Below, piece by piece: positions 34,802 through 44,229 of a stretch of DNA of 64,000 nt. Below the pieces are notes generated by a model. The model made no database searches and was not told where the DNA came from. It was given only the letters and a program-made list of their open reading frames with translations. The translations under genes and the position numbers were made by a program. Each line of letters begins with the position of its first letter. Position 1 is the stretch's first letter. This stretch comes from an uncultured Paraprevotella sp. (GTDB taxonomy: Bacteria; Bacteroidota; Bacteroidia; Bacteroidales; Bacteroidaceae): assembly GCA_944320765.1 (NCBI GenBank), contig CALUIS010000001.1:179696-243695 (forward strand), given 5' to 3'.

Positions 34802-36748
34802 TTATCGGTTGCGGTTCCGTTCACGTTCCCGTTCCATGTTTCGTTGTCTGGCATTATTTTCCGCGTCGGGTTTCTGCTTGGTGATGGCTTCCGGCTTCTG
34901 CTTGTTCAAGGGGATGCCTCTCACGTCCCAGTCCTGTTCCACTTCCCATCTGGCGCGTACGACCAGCGGTTTGGGGAAGTAGAATACTTCCTCGGCCTGC
35001 CGTCCGGCGGCATAGTCCCCTGTGGTCCACTTGCCGTCTCCGTTGCGGTCGATGAAGAGGCGGAGATAGTATTCGCCGGGCTTCAGGTAGAAGAAATCCG
35101 CCCGGTTGCTTACTGCTTTGACGCTGCGTACGGGTTTGTCCCCCTTGTCCATCAGTTGCACGACGGCAGCCGTGTCCTTGAGGATGAGCCGGATGAACAA
35201 GGCCCCGAACTCCTCTTCCGGGGTGGCGGAGATTTCCCGTTTGATGGCGGCGCTGAGCTTGCCCAGGATGCTCTTTACGGCGTTGCTGTCGGCCTCGAAC
35301 TTGTATTTCTCGCCCGGATGCCATTCCGCATAGAGCGTATAGCTCCTCATGTCGTTTTCCACGGGGAGGAAGAGGAACGGCGCGTCGTTCCACGTGCTGT
35401 CCTTGGGGTCGTACTGGTAGAAGTGCAGGGCGGCGGAGTCCACGCTGGCGATAGGCTCGGCAAATGTGAACTTGATGTTCTCCAGCGGGGAGATGCTGCC
35501 GCCGGGTTGTGCCTTGTAGGTGAAGTCCTCGCGCAGGTGGGGGTTGGGCTTGGCCACGTATTTTTCTTTCTGCCTGCGTTTCAGTTTCTTCTGCTGGTCT
35601 TCCCACGCCTCGATTTTCTTCTGCCGTTCTTCTTTCTGGCGCGAACGGCTGATTTTGGAAATCAGGTCCAGCGTATCCGTGCGGGGGACCAATTGCCCCA
35701 GCGTGTCGGTGTCAAGATAGGTCAGGCTGAATCTCAACGTGTCGAGGTTGGAGACCAGTGTGTCCGTAATCCAGTAAGTGAGGGTGTCGTTGTGCAAGGA
35801 GCGTTCCAGTATCATGTCCTCCGTTCCCTCGAAGTTCAGTCCTTTGAGGACAGGCAACGTGTCGGAGGAGGCCGTGAAGTAGAGGGTGAACATGTCCGGG
35901 ACGGGGCGTTCCGTCTTCAGGAGGTGCAAGTCGTGGATTTCCTCCGTGAAGGCGCGGAGGATGAGATTGTCGGGATAGAAATGCGTGAAATGTATGGTCT
36001 TGATGGTGTCGATATGTGTGCTGTCTATCCAGGTGGTGTCCTGCCGTGTGTCGGGGGCGCACGATGGCTCGATGACGAGGGTGTCGAACGCGATTTTCTC
36101 GGCTTTCTGGCTGAAACAGAAGTTCCCGTCCATGTCCTGCAGGCCGTAGATGCGGTATTTTCCCGGTGCCACGCCTTTGATGGAGAACTTGCCGCGGCTG
36201 TCCGTGCGGGACACGCGGGCGAAAGGACGGGTGGCGAAGGCCGTGTCGGACAGGTCGGAGTACAGTCCCACCAGCATGCCTTTGATGGGTTCGAGATTCT
36301 CGGACTCGAGCAATGTGCCGGCCACTTCCATGGTGTCGATGTCCGGTCCGGTGGAGAACGAATAGGTGAAGTTGCCCATAGGGTTCTTCTCGTTGTTGTC
36401 CACTATGGCGTCGGCGAAGTCCACCGTGTAAGTGGTGTTCTTCTGGAGCGTGTCGTGCAGTGTGATGTGTATCTTCTTTCCGGAAGTCCGGATTTCAGGC
36501 ATTTCCTTCTGGGGCGGGGAGACCACGACTTTCTCCGACGCGTTCTCCAGAAGGATGAATTCATCGAAAGAGAGTGTGATTCGTTTATCCTTGTTGTTGA
36601 CGGACATGTTGGCCGGTTCGCACTTCACTATTTTGGGCGGGGTAAAGTCATAAGGGCCTCCGTCCGGGCTGCCGATGCTGGCGCAGGCCGCCGCGAGCAG
36701 CGCGCCCAGGAAGGCGATGACGGGATATGGAGTCAGGCGTTTTCTCAT
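34802..36748 (-). CDS. Lipoprotein with N-terminal bacterial Ig-like (SbsA-type) domain
   Basis: This 648-residue protein has a lipobox LAAAC (Cys about residue 22) followed by the near-invariant SIGSPDGGPYDFTPPK. Residues 35-135 form an SbsA-type Ig-like domain (ITLSFDEFILLENASEKVVVSPP, TYTVDFADAIVDNNEKNP). A carboxypeptidase-regulatory-like sandwich follows (GKFSIKGVAPGKYRIYGLQD, residues 190-215). Then comes a highly charged helical stretch around 370-405 (KEERQKKIEAWEDQQKKLKR), and finally a second Ig-like region. The C-terminus is extremely Arg/Asn/Glu rich. It is conserved in Bacteroidales next to DUF3108 and GH3; function is unknown, probably surface or periplasmic structure. Confidence 0.88.
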   Translation of the reverse strand: MRKRLTPYPVIAFLGALLAAACASIGSPDGGPYDFTPPKIVKCEPANMSVNNKDKRITLSFDEFILLENASEKVVVSPPQKEMPEIRTSGKKIHITLHDTLQKNTTYTVDFADAIVDNNEKNPMGNFTYSFSTGPDIDTMEVAGTLLESENLEPIKGMLVGLYSDLSDTAFATRPFARVSRTDSRGKFSIKGVAPGKYRIYGLQDMDGNFCFSQKAEKIAFDTLVIEPSCAPDTRQDTTWIDSTHIDTIKTIHFTHFYPDNLILRAFTEEIHDLHLLKTERPVPDMFTLYFTASSDTLPVLKGLNFEGTEDMILERSLHNDTLTYWITDTLVSNLDTLRFSLTYLDTDTLGQLVPRTDTLDLISKISRSRQKEERQKKIEAWEDQQKKLKRRQKEKYVAKPNPHLREDFTYKAQPGGSISPLENIKFTFAEPIASVDSAALHFYQYDPKDSTWNDAPFLFLPVENDMRSYTLYAEWHPGEKYKFEADSNAVKSILGKLSAAIKREISATPEEEFGALFIRLILKDTAAVVQLMDKGDKPVRSVKAVSNRADFFYLKPGEYYLRLFIDRNGDGKWTTGDYAAGRQAEEVFYFPKPLVVRARWEVEQDWDVRGIPLNKQKPEAITKQKPDAENNARQRNMERERERNRNR

Positions 36749-36761
36749 CCGTGTTTGTCTT

Positions 36762-38270
36762 TTAATGGTTCATGGATAGCATCTCGTCGATGAAGGTGCG
36801 TGAGTTGCTCAGTCGGGGGATCTTGTGTTGTCCTCCCAGCTTGCCTTTGGATTTCAGCCAGTCGTCGAACAGTCCTTTGCGGGCCGGTATGATTTCCAGA
36901 TGCTGCAGGGTGATGTCCTTGTAGCGTTTGGCCTCGTAGTCGGAATTGAGTTCCTGCAGCTTGCGGTCCAGGATGCCGGCAAACTGCTCCAGGGATTCCG
37001 GCGGGCGGGAGAACTCGATGAGCCATTGGTGCCGGCATTTGCCGTGGACATCCATATATACCGGTGCCGCCGTGTATTCCCACACTTGCGCTCCTGTGGC
37101 CTCACATGCCGCCTTCAGCCCGTTTTCGGCATTGTCCACGATGAGTTCCTCTCCGAAAGCGTTGATGAAGAACTTGGTGCGGCCGGTGATGATGAACTTG
37201 TAAGGTGACTTTTGGGTGAATCTCACCGTATCGCCAATCATGTATCTCCAAAGTCCGGCCGACGTGCTGATGACCATGGCATAGTTCTTGCCCGTCTCCA
37301 CCCCCCAGAGCGGCACGACATGCGGCTGCTCCTTGTCGATTTCGTCCATCGGGATGAACTCGTAGAAGATGCCGTAGTCTACCATCAGGCTCATGGCCCG
37401 GTCCTGCAGGTCTGTCTGGAGGCCGAAGAAGCCTTCGCTGGCGTTATAGGTCTCCATGTAGTGCATGTCCGTGCGGGTGATGAGCTGGCGGTACTGTTCG
37501 CGGTAGGGCGTGAAGGCCACTCCTCCGTGGTAGAACACTTCCAGTCCGGGCCACACCTCGTCCAGATGCTCTTTCCCGGAGATTTCCAAGACTTTGGTAA
37601 GAACGGACAGCATCCATGAAGGCACGCCGCTCAGGCTGGTCACGTTCTCCCGTATGGCCGTGCGGGCTATTTCTTCCCGTTTCTTCTCGAAGTCGCTCAG
37701 GAGGGCGATGGATTTTTCCGGGACGCGGAAATGGTTGACAAACGCGCTGGCGTTTTCTATCAGGATGGCGCTCAGGTCGCCCACAAGGCTGTGTGGAAGG
37801 TTATAGTTAGGGGCATGGCTTCCGCCCAGGATAAGTGCCTTGCCGTCGAACATCCGGCTTTGCGGGTTGTTGCCCAGGTAGAGGGCGACGGCGTCTGTTC
37901 CGCCTCTGTAATGCGTGTCGTTCAGGCATTCCCGGCTGACGGGGATGAATTTGCTCTTGTCGTTCGTGGTGCCGGAGGATTTGGCGAACCACCTCACTTG
38001 GCCTTTCCACAGGATGTTTCTTTCCCCGTGCCGCATACGGTCGATGTATCCTTTGAAGTCATCGTATGTGTTGATGGGGGAGGTGCGGGTGAAGCTTTCG
38101 TACCCGTTGACTTGGCCGAAGCCGTGTGTCTTTCCCCATTCGGTGTGGCGGGCTTGCCGCACAAGGCGTTGAAGGACTTTTGCCTGCAGTTCCTCGGATT
38201 GGTCTTTATATTTGGATATTCGTTTGCGTCTGCCGGCAAGAAAGCGACTGACTATCTCTGTCTTGTTCAT
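36762..38270 (-). CDS. GH3 auxin-responsive-promoter family protein (acyl-adenylating enzyme fold)
   Basis: This 502-residue protein has the GH3 family pattern of adenylate-forming enzymes. FAKSSGTTNDKSKFIPVS is the ATP-binding SGTT loop, YNASEGFFGLQ and GLWRYMIGDTVRF are the A5/A7-like motifs, and the C-terminal ITGRTKFFINAFGEELIVDN follows. Plant members join amino acids to acyl acids; bacterial substrates are unknown. Here it leads an operon with two envelope proteins, so an acyl-transfer role in the envelope is possible but unproven. A TATTTTTG -7 box lies about 35 bp upstream. Confidence 0.92.
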   Translation of the reverse strand: MNKTEIVSRFLAGRRKRISKYKDQSEELQAKVLQRLVRQARHTEWGKTHGFGQVNGYESFTRTSPINTYDDFKGYIDRMRHGERNILWKGQVRWFAKSSGTTNDKSKFIPVSRECLNDTHYRGGTDAVALYLGNNPQSRMFDGKALILGGSHAPNYNLPHSLVGDLSAILIENASAFVNHFRVPEKSIALLSDFEKKREEIARTAIRENVTSLSGVPSWMLSVLTKVLEISGKEHLDEVWPGLEVFYHGGVAFTPYREQYRQLITRTDMHYMETYNASEGFFGLQTDLQDRAMSLMVDYGIFYEFIPMDEIDKEQPHVVPLWGVETGKNYAMVISTSAGLWRYMIGDTVRFTQKSPYKFIITGRTKFFINAFGEELIVDNAENGLKAACEATGAQVWEYTAAPVYMDVHGKCRHQWLIEFSRPPESLEQFAGILDRKLQELNSDYEAKRYKDITLQHLEIIPARKGLFDDWLKSKGKLGGQHKIPRLSNSRTFIDEMLSMNH

Positions 38271-38304
38271 GTCGTATTTCCACAGAAATCATTCTATTCT
38301 CCTG

Positions 38305-38312
38305 CAAAAATA
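38305..38312 (-). promoter_or_regulatory. -7 box for the GH3-lipoprotein-DUF3108 operon
   Basis: TATTTTTG on the minus strand matches TAnnTTTG, 34 bp upstream of the ATG at 38270. No good -33 box is seen. Confidence 0.45.
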
Positions 38313-38423
38313 GCTTAAAGTTATCAGAATAACGAACTTTATACAGATTTTAATGGACTATATGTCCTTATCTGTGGCTCGCACGTTACGGGACGGTTGG
38401 GACATGTACGGACACGGCATTTG

Positions 38424-39305
38424 TCAGCGTGCTGTGGACAAGTCCAAATCAGAGGCTTCCGTGAGGGTTATCTGTACGGTGGGCGTATCCTTTCCCGCTA
38501 ACGTTTGTGTGCCGTGAGTGTCCGGCAGTCTTTCTTTTTCTTGCTTGCGTTCCAGGATGTTCCCCACCAGATGCGGGGACTTTTTCAGCAAGGCCAACGT
38601 GTCTTTGGCGGCCACTTGCTGGCTTTCCTTTTTGGAATATCCTTGTCCGGTGCAGCATGGTATTCCTTCAATGTTCACCTGGGTGACGAACACGGGAGTG
38701 CTGTTGCCTTCCCAAGTCTGTTCAATGAGGTCGAATCCCACTTCCACTTTCCTTTTCTGTCCCCATTCGATAAGTTTGCTTTTGAAGTTGACTTCCTTGT
38801 ACGCCACTTTGTCGATGTTGATGAGACTGCTCAGGATGCGTTGCCCGATGAAGCGCATGCAGTAGGAATAGCCCCGGTCCAGATAGATGGCTCCCACGAT
38901 GGCCTCGAAGGCGTTGCCGTACATGTAGTTGTTGTGCGTGGAAGAGTGGGCGGATGAGATGATGAGCTTGTCCAAGCCGATTTCCACCGCCAGTTTGTTC
39001 AAGGATTCGCGCTGGACGATTTTGCTCCGCGTGTTGGTAAGGAATCCTTCGCGTTTTTTGGCGAAATGACGGAACACAATATCCCCTACGACTGCGTCCA
39101 GTATGGCATCACCCAGAAATTCCAGCCGCTCGTTGTTAATCCAGTTGCCTTCTTTCTTGAAGGATGAAGACTTGTGGTGCAAGGCTTGCTCGTAATATTC
39201 GATATGGCGCGGGTAGAAGCCTAATATCTTATAAAAGGAAGAATAAAGCTCCTTGTCTTTTCGGAAAGGGAGCTTTATTCTCTCTATAAGGTCTTTAGGA
39301 TACAC
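38424..39305 (-). CDS. rnc: Ribonuclease III
   Basis: This 293-residue protein has the signature NERLEFLGDAILDAVVGD, a second catalytic Asp/Glu region (GNAFEAIVGAIYLDRGY), and a C-terminal double-stranded RNA-binding domain at about 185-255 (FKSKLIEWGQKRKVEVGFDL ... KESQQVAAKDTL). It processes rRNA precursors and structured mRNAs. The start is GTG at 39305, one base after the fabF stop. No ATG occurs before the catalytic signature, so GTG is the only credible start, and translation is probably coupled to fabF. The tail beyond about 255 is a poorly conserved polar extension. Confidence 0.95.
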   Translation of the reverse strand: MYPKDLIERIKLPFRKDKELYSSFYKILGFYPRHIEYYEQALHHKSSSFKKEGNWINNERLEFLGDAILDAVVGDIVFRHFAKKREGFLTNTRSKIVQRESLNKLAVEIGLDKLIISSAHSSTHNNYMYGNAFEAIVGAIYLDRGYSYCMRFIGQRILSSLINIDKVAYKEVNFKSKLIEWGQKRKVEVGFDLIEQTWEGNSTPVFVTQVNIEGIPCCTGQGYSKKESQQVAAKDTLALLKKSPHLVGNILERKQEKERLPDTHGTQTLAGKDTPTVQITLTEASDLDLSTAR

Positions 39306-39306
39306 G

Positions 39307-40572
39307 TTATTCAGCGTATTTCTTGAAGATTACACATGCATTGTGTCCGCCGAAACCGAAAGTGTTGCTCAGGGCGGCACGCACCGTGCGTTTCTGGGCC
39401 TGGTTGAAGGTGAAGTTCAGATTGTAGTCGATTTCTTCATCCTTGTCATCCTCTTCATGGTTGATGGTCGGGGGAACGATGTCTTCTTTTACCGCCATGA
39501 CGCTGGCCAAGGCTTCGACAGCACCGGCCGCGCCCAGCAGATGTCCGGTCATGGATTTCGTCGAGCTGATGTTCAGCTCGTATGCATGGTCGCCGAACAC
39601 GTCCTTGATGGCCTTGACTTCGGAGATGTCTCCCACATGGGTGGAAGTACCGTGCACATTGATGTAGTCAATGTCTGCAGGTGTCATTCCTGCATCGTCC
39701 AACGCGTTCTGCATCACCAGTTTGGCACCCAATCCTTCCGGATGGGACGCGGTGATATGGTGGGCATCCGCCGACATGCCTGCTCCTGCCATTTCCGCAT
39801 AAATCTTGGCTCCGCGCGCTTTGGCGTGTTCCAGTTCCTCCAAAATCAGACAGCCGGAACCTTCGCCCATGACGAAGCCATCGCGGCTGGCACTGAACGG
39901 GCGGGACGCGTGTTGCGGGTCGTCGTTGCGGGTGGAGAGGGCTTTCATGGCGTTGAAACCTCCTACGCCTGCCGGCCAAATGGCGGCCTCCGCGCCTCCG
40001 CTCACAATCATGTCGGCCTTGCCCAAGCGGATGAGGTTGAAGGCATCAGCCAAGGCGTTGGTCGAGGATGCGCAGGCCGAAGTCGTGGCATAGTTCGGTC
40101 CATGGAAGCCATACATGATGGAAATGTGTCCGCTGGCGATGTCCGCAATCATCTTGGGGATGAAGAACGGGCTGTATTTGGGACCCAGTTCCTTTCCAGT
40201 GAGGGCATAAGCTCCTGCCTCTTCCTCAAAAGTATGGATTCCGCCGATGCCGACTCCGAAGACCACTCCAATGCGGTTCTTGTCCACCTTGTCCAAGTCC
40301 ATGCCGGAATCTTCCACCGCCATTTTGGCTGCGGCGAGGGCGTATTGGGTGTACAAGTCCATCTTGCGGGCTTCTTTCCGGTCGATATAGTCGGCCGCCT
40401 TGAAGTTCTTCACCTCGCAAGCGAACTGGGTCTTGAACAAGGATGCATCAAAATAGGTAATAGGTCCGGCTCCGCTCACTCCGTTGGTCATGTTCTTCCA
40501 AGTCTCCTCGGCAGTGTTACCTAACGGCGTGACGGCTCCCAAACCCGTTACCACAACTCTTTTTAATTCCAT
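39307..40572 (-). CDS. fabF: 3-oxoacyl-[acyl-carrier-protein] synthase II
   Basis: This 421-residue protein is full length for KAS II. It begins MELKRVVVTGLGAVTPLG. The Cys-His-His triad is visible in TTSACASSTNALADA, NVHGTSTHVGD and KSMTGHLLGAAG; the C-terminus ends SNTFGFGGHNACVIFKK. It performs chain-elongating condensation in fatty acid synthesis. The order acpP-fabF-rnc, with gaps of 20 bp and 1 bp, is the standard Bacteroidota arrangement. Confidence 0.97.
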   Translation of the reverse strand: MELKRVVVTGLGAVTPLGNTAEETWKNMTNGVSGAGPITYFDASLFKTQFACEVKNFKAADYIDRKEARKMDLYTQYALAAAKMAVEDSGMDLDKVDKNRIGVVFGVGIGGIHTFEEEAGAYALTGKELGPKYSPFFIPKMIADIASGHISIMYGFHGPNYATTSACASSTNALADAFNLIRLGKADMIVSGGAEAAIWPAGVGGFNAMKALSTRNDDPQHASRPFSASRDGFVMGEGSGCLILEELEHAKARGAKIYAEMAGAGMSADAHHITASHPEGLGAKLVMQNALDDAGMTPADIDYINVHGTSTHVGDISEVKAIKDVFGDHAYELNISSTKSMTGHLLGAAGAVEALASVMAVKEDIVPPTINHEEDDKDEEIDYNLNFTFNQAQKRTVRAALSNTFGFGGHNACVIFKKYAE

Positions 40573-40592
40573 TCTGTTCGTTTATGGATATA

Positions 40593-40829
40593 TTATTTCG
40601 CGTTGGCTTCGATGTAGCTGATGGCGTCGCCTACAGTGGAAATCTTTTCTGCTTGGTCATCAGGGATATTGATATTGAATTCCTTTTCAAATTCCATAAT
40701 CAACTCAACAGTATCCAATGAATCTGCGCCCAAGTCGTTCGTGAAACTTGCCGTAGGCACTACTTCAGCTTCGTCAACACCTAACTTATCAACGATGATT
40801 GCTTTTACTTTAGATTCAATTTCAGACAT
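40593..40829 (-). CDS. acpP: Acyl carrier protein
   Basis: This is a 78-residue acidic protein with the phosphopantetheine site GADSLDTVE, Ser37. It is the expected size and charge and lies 20 bp upstream of fabF. It carries acyl chains in fatty acid and lipid A synthesis. The ATG is preceded by a long AT-rich leader. Confidence 0.98.
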   Translation of the reverse strand: MSEIESKVKAIIVDKLGVDEAEVVPTASFTNDLGADSLDTVELIMEFEKEFNINIPDDQAEKISTVGDAISYIEANAK

Positions 40830-40876
40830 AATTGTAATTTTTTGATGATTATTAATGTAATTCTGTAAAACAGCTG

Positions 40877-40907
40877 CAAAGAAACTTTTTTTTCCTCACT
40901 TATGCAA
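40877..40907 (-). promoter_or_regulatory. Candidate promoter for acpP-fabF-rnc
   Basis: Minus strand: TTGC (40904-40907), a 19-bp spacer containing an A-tract, then TTTCTTTG (40877-40884), one mismatch from TAnnTTTG. The leader would be about 40 nt. Confidence 0.5.
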
Positions 40908-40974
40908 GCAAATTGCGGAATAATTTGCTCTCCGTTGCACACTTGCATGTGTTTTGTGCAGGAAATGCGGCTGT

Positions 40975-42033
40975 TTAGGGTGTGGTTTCCCAAAATTCCC
41001 TTCTCAGCGGGTAGTTGCCGCGCAATTCCTCAAACAGTTCCGGATGGGATTTCAGTTTCGCGCTGTCCGTGTGCGGGTTGTAGAGTGCCAGCGCCCTTTC
41101 CTTCTCGTCCAGCTGGCCTGCGGGGACGTTTCCTTTGGGAAGCAGCGGCGCATGGATTTGGAAGGAGGCCGGGATGTGGAAATGCCGGCAAAGCGCATCC
41201 AGTGCCATTCGGGTGGCGTTGGCCTTTCCGTCGGCGGAATAGCCGGCGATGTGCGGGGTGCCTATATATATAAGGTGTAGGAGTTCCTGGTTGATGTGAG
41301 GCTCGTTCTCCCAAGTGTCGATGATGGCGTCCCGTACTGTTCCTTCTTTGAGGGCTTGGAGCAAGTCGTTGTTGTCGATGACAGGGCCACGGCTGGTGTT
41401 GATGATGAGGGGGGATTTCTTCAGCCTCCGGAAGAATTTGGTGTCTGCCAGATGGTATGTCGGGTGTTTGCCCGACAGAATCAGCGGCGTGTGGAAAGAG
41501 ATGATGTCGCACTCCTCTTGCAGCTCGCTTAAGTCCACAAATTCTTCTTGGGGGGATGTGCCTGCTTGCCCGAGGGTTTCCTTTTGCGGCGGGTCGTTGA
41601 GCAGGACTTTCACGCCCAATGGGCGGATGGCTTGGAGGACAGCCCGTCCCACGTGTCCGACGCCGACCAGCCCGACGGTGGTGCGGGACAGGTCGAACCC
41701 TTTCTCCCGTTCCAGAAGCAAAAGGCAGGAATGGATGTATTGCCCTACGGAGGAGGCGTTGCAGCCTGGGCAGTTGCTCCATGCGATATGGGCCTGCTCC
41801 AGATAGTCGAGGTCCAAGTGGTCGTAGCCGATGGTGGCCGTGGCGATGAAAGACACCCGGCTTCCTTTCAGCAGCGATTCGTCGCAACGGGTGCGCGTCC
41901 TGACAATCAATGCGTCGGCATCGTGTACGTCTTCTGCCCGGATTTCCATTCCCGGTTTGTATATGACATCGTCCGAGATTTGCGCGACGGCTTCCCGGAT
42001 GAACGGGATTTTATCGTCTATCACTATTTTCAT
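40975..42033 (-). CDS. pdxB: Erythronate-4-phosphate dehydrogenase
   Basis: This 352-residue protein begins MKIVIDDKIPFI, the conserved start of PdxB. The D-2-hydroxyacid dehydrogenase NAD motif GLVGVGHVGRAVL lies near 120-132. PdxB-type features continue in INTSRGPVIDNNDLL (catalytic Arg), DTWENEPHIN (Glu) and GTPHIAGYSADGK (His). It oxidises 4-phosphoerythronate in pyridoxal-phosphate synthesis. It is divergent from lpxL. The -7 box ends only four bases before the ATG. Confidence 0.95.
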   Translation of the reverse strand: MKIVIDDKIPFIREAVAQISDDVIYKPGMEIRAEDVHDADALIVRTRTRCDESLLKGSRVSFIATATIGYDHLDLDYLEQAHIAWSNCPGCNASSVGQYIHSCLLLLEREKGFDLSRTTVGLVGVGHVGRAVLQAIRPLGVKVLLNDPPQKETLGQAGTSPQEEFVDLSELQEECDIISFHTPLILSGKHPTYHLADTKFFRRLKKSPLIINTSRGPVIDNNDLLQALKEGTVRDAIIDTWENEPHINQELLHLIYIGTPHIAGYSADGKANATRMALDALCRHFHIPASFQIHAPLLPKGNVPAGQLDEKERALALYNPHTDSAKLKSHPELFEELRGNYPLRREFWETTP

Positions 42034-42037
42034 GCCG

Positions 42038-42045
42038 CAAAGTTA
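42038..42045 (-). promoter_or_regulatory. -7 box of pdxB, nearly abutting the start codon
   Basis: TAACTTTG on the minus strand ends four bases before the pdxB ATG at 42033. If used, transcription would begin at or very near the ATG, giving a leaderless or near-leaderless message. No clear -33 box is seen. Confidence 0.4.
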
Positions 42046-42067
42046 GTGAGTTTTTATGATAGAATTA

Positions 42068-42098
42068 TTGCCGATTCAAAAAACTTTGTTTAGCTTTG
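42068..42098 (+). promoter_or_regulatory. Promoter of the lpxL-glf glycan operon
   Basis: TTGC (42068-42071), a 19-bp spacer, then TAGCTTTG (42091-42098). This is a good Bacteroidales promoter; the predicted start near 42105 leaves a leader of about 50 nt. Confidence 0.65.
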
Positions 42099-42153
42099 CA
42101 ACATTCTAAACCAACAGATTCCTTTTTATCTGCAAACAAGACGGCATGGGGGT

Positions 42154-43086
42154 ATGAAACGAGGCAAGTGGACAACCTTTAAATATTATGTGATATATGG
42201 CGCGAGCTATTTGTTGTCTTTGCTTCCGTTCCGTGTCTTGTATTTTTTGTCCGATGTCTTGTTCGGGCTGGTGTACCATGTCGTCAAGTACCGGCGTGAT
42301 GTGGTGAGGTCCAACTTGTCGGATTCGTTTCCTGAGAAGGATGTGGAGGAGATTGTGCGGATAGAAAGGGATTTCTATCATTTCTTCTGTGACTATGTCG
42401 TAGAGACGCTGAAGCTGACTTCCATCTCGCGGAAAGAGATGCGCAGGCGGATGGTGTTCCACGGGGTGGATGGCCTGGAACAGGCTTTGGAGGAAGGGGA
42501 CGGTTTTGTGTTCATGTATCTGGGCCATTATTGCAACTGGGAATGGGTGGCGTCGCTTTCGTCTGTCCTGACACCGCCTATTCTTGGGGCGCAGATTTAT
42601 CATCCCTTGTATGACAAGGCGATGGACCGTTTCTTCTTGAAGCTGAGGAATCAGTTCGGGGGAGAGTGTATTCCGATGAAACAGACTTTGCGCCGGATTG
42701 TCGAGCTGAAGCGGGAGAAGCAGCCCACGGTCATCGGTTTCATATCCGACCAGTTGCCCAAATGGAACAGCATTCATTTTTTCGTGCCGTTCCTGCACAG
42801 GGAGACGGCGGTCTTCACTGGGGCCGAGCAAATCGGCCGTCAGGTGGGGGCGGTCTATTTCTTTGCGGAGATGACTCGTCCGCGCAGAGGATATTATGAG
42901 TGTACCTTCCGGCGGATGGAGCTTCCAGAAGGGGAGCGGACAGAATATGCCATGACAGCTTTGTTCATGACCCTGTTGGAGCGGATGATACGGCAGGCCC
43001 CGCAATATTGGCTGTGGACGCACAAGCGTTGGAAGCGCACCAAGGAAGAGTGGATGCAGCGTAAGGCGCAGGAAGGAAAAGGTTAA
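42154..43086 (+). CDS. Lipid A biosynthesis acyltransferase (LpxL/HtrB type)
   Basis: This 310-residue protein has an N-terminal membrane helix (YYVIYGASYLLSLLPFRVLY). The catalytic motif H-x4-E is in YLGHYCNWEW, with downstream ISDQLPKWNS and PVFTGAEQI-like segments typical of the LpxL family. It transfers a secondary acyl chain to lipid A at the inner face of the inner membrane. It opens a five-gene operon ending at 46641, linking lipid A acylation to synthesis of a galactofuranose-type glycan. lpxL is the likely symbol, but paralogues exist in this order. Confidence 0.92.
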   Translation: MKRGKWTTFKYYVIYGASYLLSLLPFRVLYFLSDVLFGLVYHVVKYRRDVVRSNLSDSFPEKDVEEIVRIERDFYHFFCDYVVETLKLTSISRKEMRRRMVFHGVDGLEQALEEGDGFVFMYLGHYCNWEWVASLSSVLTPPILGAQIYHPLYDKAMDRFFLKLRNQFGGECIPMKQTLRRIVELKREKQPTVIGFISDQLPKWNSIHFFVPFLHRETAVFTGAEQIGRQVGAVYFFAEMTRPRRGYYECTFRRMELPEGERTEYAMTALFMTLLERMIRQAPQYWLWTHKRWKRTKEEWMQRKAQEGKG

Positions 43087-43104
43087 CCATAAAAACAAGA
43101 CGGG

Positions 43105-44214
43105 ATGGAACATTATGATTATCTGATAGTAGGTGCCGGATTGTTCGGCGCGGTTTTCGCACATGAGGCCCGACTGGCGGGCAAGCGTTGCCTGGTGGTG
43201 GACAAACGTCCCCATCGGGGCGGGAACGTGTATTGCAAGGAGGTGGACGGCATCAACGTGCATTTGTATGGCGCACATATCTTCCATACGGACAACAAGG
43301 AGGTGTGGGAATATGTGAACCGCCTGGCCGAGTTCAACCGCTATACGAACTCTCCGGTGGCATGTTATGAAGGCAAGCTGTACAACCTGCCGTTCAACAT
43401 GAACACGTTCTACCAGCTGTGGGGCGTGCGGACTCCCGCCGAGGCGCAGGCCAGGATTGCGGAGCAGCGTCGGGAATACGACTATATCCGCGAGCCGGCC
43501 AACCTGGAGGAGCAGGCCCTGAAGCTGTGCGGGAAAGACATTTATACCCGTCTGATCAAGGGGTACACCGAGAAGCAATGGGGGCGGCCGGCCACGGAGC
43601 TTCCGGCGTTCATCATCAAGCGTGTGCCGTTCCGTTTCACGTTCGATAACAACTATTTCAACGATGCCTACCAGGGCATCCCGAAAGGCGGCTACAATGT
43701 CTTGACTGATGCCTTGCTGGAGGGTGTGGAGGTCCGTTTGGACACGGATTACTTCATGCAGCGCGAGGCGTTGGACGCCTTGGCGGACAAGGTGCTGTTT
43801 ACGGGGTGCATCGACGAGTTCTTCGGCTACTCGTGCGGGCGGCTGGAATACCGCAGCTTGCGGTTCGACCACCGTCATCTGACGGACGTGGAGAATTTCC
43901 AGGGCAATGCCGTGGTGAACTACACGTCCGCCGACGTGCCTTATACCCGTGTCATCGAGCATAAGCATTTCGAGTACGGCACGCAGCCCACCACGGTGGT
44001 CACCTACGAATATCCGGACGCTTTCGCTCCCGGGAAGGAGCCTTATTATCCGGTGAACGACGCGCGGAACTCGGCGTTGTACCGGCAGTACCAGGAACTG
44101 GCCGCAAGGCAGGACAAGGTGCTGTTCGGCGGGCGGCTGGGGCAATACACTTATGCGGACATGGATGACACGGTGGCCGCCGCGCTGGATTTGGCACGGA
44201 GGCAACTGGCTTAA
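43105..44214 (+). CDS. glf: UDP-galactopyranose mutase
   Basis: This 369-residue protein has the FAD-binding N-terminus YDYLIVGAGLFGAVFAHEA, then VDKRPHRGGNVY and HLYGAHIFHTDNKEVWEY with the conserved His loop. YTEKQWG and the substrate-binding region near VTYEYPDAF follow. It isomerises UDP-galactopyranose to UDP-galactofuranose. It starts 18 bp after the acyltransferase gene. The GlfT-like transferase three genes later would use its product, so the operon probably builds a galactofuranose-containing surface glycan. Confidence 0.97.
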   Translation: MEHYDYLIVGAGLFGAVFAHEARLAGKRCLVVDKRPHRGGNVYCKEVDGINVHLYGAHIFHTDNKEVWEYVNRLAEFNRYTNSPVACYEGKLYNLPFNMNTFYQLWGVRTPAEAQARIAEQRREYDYIREPANLEEQALKLCGKDIYTRLIKGYTEKQWGRPATELPAFIIKRVPFRFTFDNNYFNDAYQGIPKGGYNVLTDALLEGVEVRLDTDYFMQREALDALADKVLFTGCIDEFFGYSCGRLEYRSLRFDHRHLTDVENFQGNAVVNYTSADVPYTRVIEHKHFEYGTQPTTVVTYEYPDAFAPGKEPYYPVNDARNSALYRQYQELAARQDKVLFGGRLGQYTYADMDDTVAAALDLARRQLA

Positions 44215-44229
44215 AAGGGGAGCAGAGGA

